Source: Solea solea (lineage: Eukaryota > Chordata > Actinopteri > Pleuronectiformes > Soleidae). From it: a DNA stretch of 64,000 nt. Below the pieces are notes generated by a model. The model saw only the letters and a program-made list of their open reading frames with translations, was not told where the DNA came from and searched no databases. Numbering within the stretch: position 1 is the first letter of the stretch; each line of letters begins with the position of its first letter. The stretch covers positions 15,821,087 through 15,885,086 of the forward strand of contig NC_081141.1 in assembly GCF_958295425.1 (NCBI RefSeq), written 5' to 3'. Below, piece by piece: positions 1 to 13,284 of the stretch. Made by a program: the position numbers and the translations under genes.

Positions 1-132
1 CTATGATAGATTATGTGCTGGTGTTATTAGTAATTTGACATTGTTTATACCTGGATTCTTTGGGCATATAACACAACCTATTACCTTTTTGTCCATCAGC
101 TCTTATTTATGTTTTTTTTTTCTCATGGACAG

Positions 133-929
133 GTTCCTCTTTTGTGTCTACAAGTAACCCAGAAGTTTTCAACTTTTACATCTACCTCCGTACCCACCCA
201 CTTCTCCTTCGCCGCCATTTTTGCTCTTCCGACAACGCTAAAGTTAGTTTGACTGCTGAGGGTCGAAGGGCTGACTCCATTAGCCTGGAGGAGAGGAGAC
301 TGTTTTTCACAGCTGCATATGCCCACCTACAAGCTGGCTGCCCCATGCTAGCACTTGAAATCCTCTCCAAAATGCCCAAAGTTCATAGGCATTCACAACT
401 CCAGAATCAGGAGGATACAGGAATCTCTGCTGAACTCAGTGTTGGGAGTAAGGAAGGACAAACCTCAGACCCAGACTGGTCTCAGCCATCTCTGAACGGC
501 TACGAGTCCGATGGGAACAGCTTGTCAATCAGTAAATCCGATTCGTTGTTAAGTTTCGACTGGAGCCAGCCTTCACTGACAATTCCGGATGAGACCCTAG
601 AGCTGAAGTGGGACAGTGACAAAGACGAAGACGAGGAGGAGAGCGAAGAAGAAATTAAAAATGAGACTAAGACTGGTATAATTGCAGACAGCAGCAGCGT
701 GTTCCAAGACACACAGGATGCCATGTCACCACTAATGGAGACAGTGATGGAAGATGACAGCGAGAACAGCAACGACTTCATTGCACCGTCTGATGACGTC
801 TTGGTGGCCCAGCTGAAGTTTACTGCCTGCTTGAAGATTATGACCAATGAGCTGCGGACACTGTCAACAGGGTACGAAGTCGATGGGGGGAAGCTGCGTT
901 ACCAGCTCTACCAGTGGTTAGAAAGAGAG
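133..929 (+). CDS. dmxl1: dmxl1 exon w1 (first in window)
   Basis: AG at 131-132 follows a long T tract and GT is at 930. The exon has 797 nt and enters with 2 nt of a split codon. It encodes NPEVFNFYIYLRTHPLLLRR, a conserved DMXL block. A Ser/Asp-rich region follows with two DWSQPSL repeats, then an acidic run (EDEEESEEE), then a helical stretch ending at LYQWLERE. It is the largest dmxl1 exon here. The acidic part is probably disordered. Confidence 0.92.
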
Positions 930-3900
930 GTAATTTAAATACACAATTATAGACTTGCAGAACGAAAGGGCAAATTCATAACAAAAGTTTTATTTTTTAA
1001 TAGCATGTTATCACTTATGTTGTGAAGCAATATTCAGGCTGCACCCTAAGGTTTACTCAGTAAAACTTTCATAGCTTGCATCACTCCCACACATCACCAT
1101 CTCTGTGTGTCTGTATGTCAGCAAATATAAACCTCATAATGTTGATACCTCCAGTGACTTTTTCTTTTCAAGTAGTTTGCTTTGTCTTGTGGAAACAGTT
1201 TGACATTTTTCGGCACGGATGATAAATTCCTTCTTGAAAAATTGATTTTAAGTTAAAGTTGTGTTTTCTCTAGGTGGTCGCTCTCCAGCGTTGCTGCAGC
1301 TACAAGCCCTGCCTGTCAGATCTGTCTGTCCTGGGTGATGCCTCTGTTTTTGGGTTGGTGGAGGAGGAGGAACAGGTAGTTGCAGATAGCTGATTGCATC
1401 TCAAACTGTCAGATGTTCATGAGGGAAAATCAATGCAACACTTGCTACAATAAAAATTTAAAAACAATAGCACAGTGTGGAATGACATAGTTTGAAAAAA
1501 ATGTTTTATTGAAGAGTTTGTTGCACCAGTCTTACTTGGATCTTTGATGGACAGACCTGTTTTTGTTGCTGGGGGTTCAAAAACCCTCCCAACTCATGCT
1601 GCTGTGAATTATACTTTCTCTTTCTTTACTATTGATTCATTTTCAGAAGCAGACCTAATTATATGGGCCTATCCTGTTACAGTGTATGTAATGTGTTTTC
1701 ACAAATTACAGACACATTTTAAAGCTGCACTTATTTATTGTTGACAGAATAGATTAGTGTGCGGTTGTTTTCTCAGCACACCATTGTGGAGCTTTTATTT
1801 GAACACTAGCCAGCTGAAGAACATTGGCTCATTTACAGGGAATTTTATTGACTTGTCAATAAAACTAATAAACTAAAAATGGTTTTGCAGCTGGGTAGCC
1901 CTCGTAGTGACAGCCAAAGGAGCAGGAGACACTGGCTGCAGAGTAACCAGCCTTTGCTCAGGATGTTCCTCAGCTACTGCAGCTTGCATGGCTCCCACGG
2001 TGGAGGACTGGCTTCTGTTCGCATGGAGCTCATACTATTGATTCAGGAATCTCACCAGGTAATTAAAACATGCACTGACAAACACTAAAGGTCACTGATA
2101 AATTACAGTTTAACTTACTCTAGTTCAGTTTGTTGTCTCAAAAGGTTATTAAATTATATTTGATGGATAAGTAAAATGATTTGTTTGTGCTGCTGTTTGT
2201 TTTATTATATCTCTGTTCATTTCTAGTGAATTAAATGACCTGCAGTTTGTAAATTGGACAGATTTGATATTTGGTTATATTACGCATTGCAGTATTTTAC
2301 AAATTATAACATTACACACATTTGCTGATTAGTCTATAGGTGCTTTGTTTAATGTCCTTTTTTTATTTTTGTCTGTCTTTAATGTTTTGCTCTGCTAGAA
2401 ATATTTCAGCTGGTTTTAAAAAAGTTCATTACAAAAAAGTGATTAAAACTTATTTTGTATGTAACATTAAAAACCAGTTACTGGTTTTATTTGTGTTTTA
2501 TCGGTGTATTGTTGTTTTTTTAGGGAGAGGATCAGTTCTTGCCAAACTAAGCAAGCATTATTCAAATATTATATGGTGTGGTGTTGGTACATGTTTTGGA
2601 ATCAAGCAGATATACATAAAACCAGTCATTCATCGACTACTAACACACTCCCCTGTTCTGTCTTATATATAAGATCATAAATTACACTATTAAGTTTAAT
2701 ATGGTGTGATATTATAGTAAACAATATTTTCCAGTGTGCAGGTGTCACAGTTTTATTGTACACTATTTACACTTTCTTTATGCATCAGCACATGTATTCA
2801 TTGTGGCAACTGTTTTTTTTTAATGTACCTACAGACATGTACTCCAATGATTTGACTTGTTTTTCCCTCTAATGTTTGTCCACAGGATGACTCTATCCAA
2901 TCTGTGGTGACATCCAGTTCCCAGCCTAACGCTATCCCTCTTCTCATGGCGTGCACAGCCAATGTAAAGACCGTGGTGGCCAATCCCATGGTGTACCTGA
3001 CCAACCTGACTCATGACATTTTGCAGACCATCATTGCACTCGATTCTCCTCCACACCCTGATGTTGTTAACAATGAGGTGAGGCAGTTTCTGCTCACATT
3101 TATCTGTCTATACGACAAAAACAAAATCAATAATATAGTCAATAAACTCAATTCACAAGAGAGAGCCAAATTTGTGAGATGGTTGGCGGTGAAATGAGAC
3201 ACTGAAAGAGAGTGAAGGACAATGAAAGATGGAGTTTGTCACCACAAGGGACATATTTTATGTATTTCTTTTCAGAAACAAACCACCATTCCCTCTCACA
3301 CTCATGCCTACTGTCAATTTAAAGTGTCAAATTAACCTAATCTGCATGGTTTTGGACTGTGTGTTGTAAACTTGAATTAAAGGAATTGCACCAATGCTAA
3401 ATAATTAACTAATTAATTTGTGTTTTTTCTTTGTTTATCCTGTATTTCCAGATTTATGTGATGCACACCTTGGCTGCTTCCCTATCTGCCTGTATATATC
3501 AGTGTCTGTGTGACAGACACACCTACAGGTAAGTGACTAAACACTTTTTTTTGTTTTTGAAATAAGCTTTTATGCAGTCTGACTCATAAAGGTTTGAGTT
3601 CACAAAGGATCTTAAGAGAAGCATCTCTCTGAGCTAGAATTCTGAATTCTTTATACGTATTAAAGCTATGCTTTGCTTTGATACCACTTTGTTATGTTCC
3701 CTCAAATTTCCTTTGACACGACTCCATTAACTGCACTAGCTGCCACTGGATTATTTATCTGTCAAGAGTGATACTCCCCTCCCCCCCACCCCCAATCTTA
3801 GCACCAGCATTTTTAACGGAAACAAAGCTGAAAAATAACATTAATTTGCTTTGTCTGCTTACATTTGTGTGTGTATGTTAGAAGATTTTAGGCTTATTGG

Positions 3901-6900
3901 AGCAGAATAACAAGAAATAAGGAGATGGGACATGGCTGCTGGTAACCAAGCATATTTTATAATGAGAGAGTAGTGTGCATACACACACGGATCAAGTTAA
4001 ACACCACATGACATGTATATCAAAGTGGATAAAATAAGGTTTTGTTCTTGAAATTCATCTGAGGACATATTTTAGACTGGTTCATTTACAGTGATGTGAT
4101 TTAAGGCATGGAAAAATAAAAACATGTTGGACGTTTGCTAATTAAACATGTGATAATCTATGAAAGCTGCACTGCTGTAGTTTATGATTTTCATCGTGAA
4201 TACTTGATATGGTTTTGGTCTTTGGTTTTGAAAGATAGAAGGAACATTTTTATTTTATTTTTTTAAATAAACCATCTGGCGTCATGTAGCTGTAATGAGT
4301 TCCTAACACAGTTCTGCCAAATCACTTGATGTTATATGTAATTATTTTAATTAACGCCTGACCAGATTGGTACTTTTAAGCCACAGTATTGTGGCACTAG
4401 AGAGAGCAAGAGTGCACAGTATGTGCCAGTTAAAGTAAGTGTCAAAAAGGAGAATTCATTCATTTTCAGAGCAAACTCTGATCATACTGTAGTATTTCAA
4501 ACCTCACACGACTACACACAACCTCGCTCATGCTACTGTTAGGATGAATTAGCAAAGTAGTTTCTTCTCTACGGTAATTCTTTTATAATTCTCCTGGTGT
4601 GTGGCTGCAGATGTTTGATGAAATTGTGCGTTTGTTTTTTGTGACAAGTGTGACAATGAGAGAGCAATTCATTTCATGCTGTAGGATTTGGAAGTTGCCA
4701 AATCTGCCAATTTGAGAATATTTTGATGTATTTTGTTTTTTTTCCCCTTCTCTGTTCAAAGTTGATTAAAATTTGGTTTACTTGACTTTTGATTGAATAA
4801 GTAGGTGGTTTAGTTATATGAAGTAGGGATGCACAATATCGGTATCAGCAGATATTGGCTTTAAAATGTATTAGCGTAGTATAGTATATTATAATATATT
4901 TAACGGATATCAGCAAACACACTAAGATCTGCCGATATAACTAATGACAACAACAGTAGGATAAATAGGCTGTTACCTCCTAGACTTCTATGCTGGCGAC
5001 CTCTACAACAATTATTTTTCTTTTACGTTTATTTATTTTGCTCAATGAAGTAAATTTATGTCTACATCTGCTATGTTAGTAGGCAAAATATTATGATAAT
5101 TTCCCTACAGAAAAGACTAAATGACCTCTGCAGTTGGGTGCAGGGAAAAACTGTCGTCATCATCATAATACACATCTTCTTACCCAACAGCATACATTTG
5201 GATCCCAGTCGCATCTCATTAGCATTTTATCTTAAATTCCACACTTAAGTTACTTGGGTAAATGTGTTATTTGCCCAGAATTCAGATCAAAATGGAACAT
5301 TTAGAATAAAACATTTGGGCATTCATTATTTATACCATCTTACCTAATTTTTCAACTTCATTTTCTCAGGACAGCTTTTCAAGTTGAACATAACTGTCTG
5401 TCCTGTGACTTCATACTGACTCTAAGAGGTCTGTTTCTTTTGTCTTGTCATCTCCCACAGCCATGTGAACCATTTCACGGGCATTGTTTATCAGAGTGTT
5501 TTGCTGACTCAGAAGCAGCCAGTCAGAGCTGTCAGCGTGGATGAGTCTGTTCTGCCAAACACTTCTCCTGCACAGTGGCCAGGTATATTAACCTATAAGT
5601 CTTTTTTTTCCTTTGTAGTTTACAGAGCCTTTGTATTGTTATCTGTTACTTTGTTATTTTATGCTCTGTTACTTAATCAGGTTTTAACAAAACAGACATG
5701 AATATGAGTTAACGTATTTGCTGCGGACTGTTTTTCAACTCTAGTAAATATACACACTTTAGGCTGTAGGATGATTGCGTTGAGATAAAATTACAGTGCT
5801 AATGTTCATAATGAACATGGGTACTATGGTTCCTAGATGTGTTTTAACTAGTTTTCTGAAGACAAGTCTATAACATGTGACCATTATAGAATGTCATGTT
5901 ATAAAAATGTTCTAGCATAGAAAATAGAATCAGCTCATTGTAGTTTGGGTTTCTTTTTGGGTGTGTTGCTAAGATTTCTTTATATTATTTCACAATATGG
6001 TGATGTATAGTGGACTTAATTTCCATAGTGGTTTTTGTTCCTCAAACACTTGCAGTGCTTTTACAGATGCTGCCATTTTTCTCTCTCCTGTCTTTTTTTC
6101 CCCATGCTTTTCTCAACCCATCCCTCTCTCTAGGGATCGCTTCTCTGGTTCGCCTGTTGAGCTCAGCAGGCGAGGAGAGTCAGCCAGGCTTGACTGTGCT
6201 GCTCTGTGAGATCCTAACGGCTGTTTTCCTCAGCTTGTTTGTTCACGGCATGGCCACTCACTCCAGCCAAGAGCTGTTTCGCGTCATGGCCCACCCTCTC
6301 AACAGCAAGCTATGGGTGACAGTGTTTGGAGGAGGAGCACGGACTCCCGTCATAGAGAAACTCAACAGCCCAACAAGGACACCCCCACCAGGTGATTGTA
6401 TCTTTGCCCTTCTTTCTGAAGGTCCACCTTAGTGGCACTCAGTCTGTGTGGGGTTTTTCCTTTCATTGGTGACCCACTCCTGAAATCAAATTAGTCCTAC
6501 TAAATTAATTAGCCTCCCGTCTGTAGGTCATAGTGAAATCCATCAACCTATTACTGAGGGAGCTGTTTCCATCACACACTCTCTGCAGCTCTCTCTAATG
6601 GTTGGCGGATTAAATCTAATGTAATGTAAAGTGTGACTCATATTTCTGAAACATTTTTGTGTTTTTTTGTTTGTTTTCTGGATGATATTTCAAAGTATAT
6701 CTAGATAGGCCTGTGTATTTTATAAGATGTGAACATGCATATAAAAAGTATATATATGTAATAATACTGTGACAAACAATTTCTTGTAACATCACAGCCT
6801 CTCCTAGTGCCTCTGACAAAAAGTCCAGACGATTCAGGCTTCTGTCGTCGCGCAGTGGATCCAAAGAGGAGTCTGGGATAGAGCGGGAGGGACCATCCAG

Positions 6901-9900
6901 TCCTAAACATGTCCCTGTAGTGGAACAAGAAGCTCCCTCCATCTTTAAGGAACGATTTGTTCCTCCAGAGCTCAGCATTTGGGATTACTTTATTGCCAAG
7001 GTATAAAAAAGTGTTACATTTATGGCCATTTTAGTTCTTTTGCATTTATCTTGAGAAACTTAAATTGGCTTAGGATTTATTAATTATTGATATATTCGTG
7101 TTAAATAGCACATTTAAATTTGGTCATAGGACTGTAATTTTTTTTTGGAATTACACTTGTAATTTGTAGTAATTCTGGTGAGATCATCTGCTACAGTGAT
7201 CAGCATGTACAGTACTTGAATAAAATAAAAGCAAAGATGGTGTATTTTTTTTTACCAAACATAGTTTACGTGTCCTCTTCATTGTTGTGTCCTTTAGCCT
7301 TTGCTGCCACCATCGGAAAACAGAATTAGGTACGACTCTGAGGAGAGCCAGGGCAGCCAAGATGAAGACGACGATGATGATGACTATGAAGATGTGTTTG
7401 ACTCCAACTCTCCAAAACGAGAGCATTCAAACCACAATTCATACAGGTAATAACAACTGAGACGTTATTACAGCGAAGAGAGTCTAGTGTTTGCAGTCAG
7501 CTTTTGAACAATCGACAGTGTTTGTTTTTAAAGCCGTGATCTGATCTGTCATGGCTTTTTCTCCCACCTAGCTGGTGTTTAATGCGTTTGGCAATGGTGC
7601 AGCTGGTGTTGGTCAACCTGAAGTCCTTTTACCCAATGGCAGGATATGATCTATTGGGTAAATACACCACACACTCTTATGACATACTAACATCCAGCAC
7701 TTTGATAAGTGTTGCCCAATTTCCTACTTCCTTCCTAAGCTAATTGTTTTGATTTTTTTGCTTTTGTTAAAACAGACCTGCCAGTGGGCTCTCCTCTGTG
7801 TCATGCTGTCCTGAGGACTCTTCAAAGATGGGAACAGGTGTTGCAGAAAAGGCTGGAGATCTTTGGGGGGCCACCTTCCAGATACATCCCCACACATCTC
7901 CAGGATGAAACAGCCACACCTGGCCCTGCCTTGCTGAGACACAAAGCCCTGTTTGAGCCATCCAACACACCGTTCAGGTACCACAATAAATATCTAAATA
8001 CTCTTGCAGAGTTAACCATGTTTAACTCTTACAGAGTTAAACATGGTTAAAACAGATAAGCATGTTTTAAAAAAAAAAAAAAAAAAGAGTGTATCAAATT
8101 AATTAATCAGTGGACGTGCATAAAATTCAGAGGGCAGCTTAAGGCAAGGATTTCACTGAGTTCATTAACCTCACAGCCTCAGGGAAGAAACTACACCTCA
8201 GCTTTGTCTGAGTTCTGAGGATGAAGGGAGGGAGTGAACAGTGGCTGGGGTCCATCATGATGTTTAATGGTCTGCTTCTGCACCTGGTGATGTAAATATC
8301 CTCCAAGGAAGGGAGGATGCTGCAAGTTATTTTTGTAGCAGATTTAACTACGCTGCAAAGAAAAATTACCAGCATAGTTGTGCCTCAGTGAACAGATGAG
8401 AGAGATTTAATCAGTGTTATTGTTAATATACGGGAGCTTTTCTATTCTTTCCAGGACATCCCACCATTCAGCGCTGCCAGTGAATCGCTTATGGCAGTTT
8501 CTGGTAAAGCAGGAAGAAGTGCAGGAGACCTTCATCAGAAATATCTTTACCAGGAAACAGAACCCAAATGAGGTACATCATATTAATGCCATGACAACCT
8601 GTTACACCATTTGTGTTGCACAGCTAGCACCTTGTATTATTAACAGTGAATAACGCATACACTCGCATTGTGATTAAAATCAATAGCACATCCCTCCCAA
8701 GGCAAACTACATCCCTATTTCTTTGACAAATCTGTTAGCTCATTTGTGTGTTTTCTTTTGATCTGCATGCCAACCACCTGTGTTATTAGTCCCTCCAGCA
8801 TGTTGATGCTTTTAATTGTATTCAAGTAATTACACACTGTTTGATTAACATAACAATAATTAATTTTCTTTGTATGTTTGCATGGTTCATCACCTTTTGT
8901 TGTGTGTTGTGTGTGTGAATGTGTCTGCTCAATGCTGTTTCCCCAAAACATTAAAGTTGGTTGTGGACCAGAGTGACAATATGAAATATTCAGGGATGGA
9001 CGTGACAGGAAACAATCAGGTATTGTGTCTTAAATGAATTATTAATTATGGTATTGGAGTGGGCTTATCTTGATATAAACCTCAGTACCTTTTGCATTAC
9101 TTCTCATTTGAAACTGACTAACTGACTTGTTTTTTTTGTCTGTTTTTTTTCAATAACGTTGACTTATACTATGAACGTATAATGGCTAAATTCAGCAAAC
9201 ATTTTATAGTAATTTGAATTACATATTTACATTGCACAGATGAGAATAAAAGTATTGCATTGGCACTGATGTACTTAGTCCCATTGGGTGAAGCAAACAT
9301 TTTCATGGTAAATAAAGGTATTATAATAATAATAATAACCCTAGCAATTAAATATATGACAAGTAAAACCATGCCATATGCATCTTATCACAAAAAATAT
9401 ATACATATATATATACACACCTTTCATCTTAAATGTAAGGTAACATAAAAACCCTTCCATGAATTTGGTACAGTTGAAATCACTGGTTTCAAAACTAGAT
9501 CTTTAGCCACACACTGTGATGCACCAGAACATCAGCTACACAAGAATATCATGCTAAGTCTAAGTGGTAAAGATGAAAGAATTTGTATCATAGAGTATAT
9601 TCACCACCCTATTCTACAATATGGCATTGTTTTATCTGAGAGTGTTTGTTGCATGTGAAAAAAATATATACAGTACTTCTGACTTGACAAGACCATTGGG
9701 TATACACTGCATTGGATGTTAAATGTTAAACTTCACATATTAAAGTGTGGGTGGTACAAAGTGTGCAGATGAATAGAAATGGAAACATTGTCATCATCAT
9801 CATCATCATGTACCTTTTTATTTAGAGGAATAGAAAACATGACCTGTCACATATAATCATAGAAATATTAAATGTATGATCTTGACAGAAATACACTATG

Positions 9901-12900
9901 AGTGTTTTAAAGGCCATGAACTTTGAATGTTCATGTCAGGATTTGATATTAATGTTGCTTTTAGCAATTCTAAATATTTATGTGAACGTGAATCGTAAAT
10001 TGAACCGTACACAGATGCTTCATAGATGTTTTCTAATATACCTCATGCTGTGCAAGCTGCCATTTTATAGTTATTCCCGTATGGTTCTATGTTAATTAAT
10101 CCACTCTCTCAGTGGACAAGCTATGATGCTGAATAGCTTCTGATTAATGGGCCCAGCAATGTCACAGTGAATCTTAGTCCCAGTAGGATTATGTTCTCTG
10201 TGAAAATGGCAAACCACCATATTTTGATTTTTGTTCGTCAAGTTTTACTTAATAACATCTGACAGAAAAAAACATGGACTTTTCCCCTTGAATTAATCCA
10301 GTAAAGACTTAATTCAGTCCCATGTTTAAAAGGATGTCTATATCTCTTTTGACTCTGCCTTCATAGTGAATCATCAGCCCAGAGCTATTGCACAGTACAG
10401 TATACTTTGCTACCATATCCCTTAGGACCTATATGGTACAGTGTGTGCTTGTGCACATTGCTTAGGGGTTGTGCTCATACTGTTAAATGGCACAACACAG
10501 TTACTCTTCGCTGGCTGCTGCTCGGGTTAACTGTGTGGCCTAATATGTCCTATCTTATAAAGGCAAGACAAATAAGTAAGCAAAACAAAGTAGGCCCAGC
10601 TAGAGTCTTTGTTCTTTCTTCTCGTCAGCTCTGTTATCTTCCACACTTACTTTTATCAGCCCTTCTCATGGATCTTGTCAGGTCAGTGGTTCTGTAGCAT
10701 GAAGTGAAATGTATCTGAAAACATTTGTCTGCAGGGAAAATCTTACTAATGTTCCAGCTGCAATAATTTAATCTGCATGGTTGTGATTTATTGTTGTGTG
10801 TGTTTGCTTCTCTGCACAGACTGAGTCAGATCTGGACAGCCCTGGAGGAAAGGCACGCATCATACACAAGGAATCGGACATCATCACAGCCTTTGCCATC
10901 AACAAGGTATTGCTCTTTTACACCAATGCTGCTGAACAACACTATGTACAGCGGAAAAACACAGGGTTCATTATTTAAAAAAAAACAACTATCTGACCTC
11001 AAGTATTCTCTCTAGCTCAGAAGATGTTAATTACGCAAACATATATGGACTATTCTTTTTTTCTTTTTCTTTTTTAAATTGTCAATGGGAGTCTTACGTT
11101 TTCTAATTTTCTCATTAAATCAGAAGGTTGCCCATAAAGTCAGACCATACTGACGGGTTATTTTGTAACCATTCACAATGCAAAAACATAATTTAACACA
11201 CCTAATTAAACCGTAATGTATTGCTTGGTGGAAACAGGCTAAAGCATATTATTTAGCAGCTAAAGAGCCAGATATTTCCCACAGGATTTGGTGGAGACCA
11301 ATAAATCAATTACTACTGCTCTATGTGGTTTTGACGCAGCTGAGTGTAGAAGCAGTCATTTTTTGTTTGGTAAACGTCTTAAACCACTTACATAATAATT
11401 TGTATTCAGAATCTGGTTTTAACCGATAGTGGATTCTCACAGAATTTATAACACATTGGAACTCCTGGCACAACTCCTTCACCATATACTAGCCCTTTTT
11501 TTGTCTGGCACATCAAGAGTTTTTTGTTGAATACAGCCATTTATTTAAGGGGGAAATGGTTGACTTCTCAACACCTCACTGACAGCTGCACTTTTGCCGC
11601 ACATGCTGTGTTCACAAGAAAGATGAGGTCGCAGGACCATGTTTTCATAACTTGATATCAAGTGGCAGGACTCATGTGGCCTGCGGTCTATGAGTTTGAG
11701 AGTTTGAGACCTCTGGTCTAGCATGTTTGATTGTGATTTTTGTCTTCTATGATGTGTTCTGTCACATCAGTAACATTGACCAATACTTGAAATAATAAAA
11801 TGTACTGTATATACAAACATAATGGTGAAGTAAAAGAGGAGCAAACAAGTGACCTTAAGTTCTCTTTGAAGGATTAACAGTCCATAATTACCTCTTGTTA
11901 TGACTCACTTGCGTCACTGCACACATTTATGGCTCTGTTGTTGTCTGACCTGGTGCTGTGACCATCGTAACAGACAAAAAGATTGTGTAATTTGACCTTG
12001 GCATCACCCTCAACTTGTTCTCCCTACCTCTGTCCTCTTCATCAGCCATCTATTTCTTTTAGCACATCATGTCTCTGTTTGTTTCCTAGGCAAATCGTAA
12101 TTGTTTAGTCATGGCCTCCACCCATGACATTCAGGAGCTGGACGTGTCTTCCATTTTGGCCACACAGATCTTGACATGGATAGATGACGATGACGCTGAA
12201 GCCAAAGGGTAATAGAAGAATTTGTGTGTGTGTGTCTGTACATGTGCATACTGTACTTGATGAAGTCACCAGCTGTGAGTTCAACCAAGGAAACATCAAC
12301 TCACCTTTTGACCTTCATACCAGCAGAATGTGGGCATGGCACAATGTGTAGGTGGTGTGCATGCATCAGTATTGTTTGTCTGTATGACTGCAGCATAATC
12401 TTTCTGTATTTATGAGGCTGCTTCTTTGTTGATGGATAGATATAGACTGAATCTCATAAAATCTCAGAATAAGGGCACTTTCGGTGTCTGTTCTTGTTGC
12501 TGTTCCTGTCTCAATAGCTTACTCAATGCACAAGAAAATATTGTTGTAGATACTATTTAATAATGGCTGAATATAGCTTCTTTTTTTTTTACACTTTGAA
12601 ATCGTCATCAAACACATCTTTTTCTACAACAGCTTTAAATCTGTCTGTGATATGAACTGTACTCATGTCATTATAAAACATATTTCTAAATATAATTCTA
12701 TCCGTAGTGTTGGAAGCGATGACTTCCTGGTGATCCATACACGTGATGACTTTGCTGCCCTTCATGGCACCACACCGTACACCCACAGTAGCCCTGGTAC
12801 ACCCATCAACATGCCATGGCTGGGAGGTCTGCAGACAGGAAGGGGTGCAGCCATGGTGAGCTCTAAACCTGTTTTTTTTTTTGTTTGTTTTTTACCGGAA

Positions 12901-13231
12901 TCAGTATGAGCTGTTCAGTGAATGTATACTGATGACTGAAAACAGGTCAATGACGTACAGTAGATTTGATAGAAGCTGAACAATGTTTTGAGTGCACTCG
13001 GTGCTTAGTGTGCAGCTGCCTCCTTCAGTTTGTGTTAATACTCACCCCACCCCCCCTTTTCCTTGCTGCATTCTGTTATTTTCTATGTTTTCAGATATTA
13101 ACTTCAAACTGTTTCTACACTTCACACTACTGTAGGAGAGCTAAGGCGTCATTGGATATAGCTGGTAATACAGAATATTGGCATAGGCAGTAGGTTGTGG
13201 ATAATGAGGGACATTTTGGTACATTGTCCTT

Positions 13232-13284
<53 letters not shown>

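Larger units (their letters stand above)
7978..8454 (+). other. dmxl1: dmxl1 intron w11
   Basis: Intron of 477 bp. It holds a perfect 18-bp hairpin just after the donor (8012-8050), an A tract (8069-8086), and a dispersed-repeat fragment (about 8095-8335). Confidence 0.75.

Noticed and set aside
2340..2672. 110-codon open frame on the + strand
   Set aside because: It lies inside a dmxl1 intron, is AT-rich, and resembles no family.
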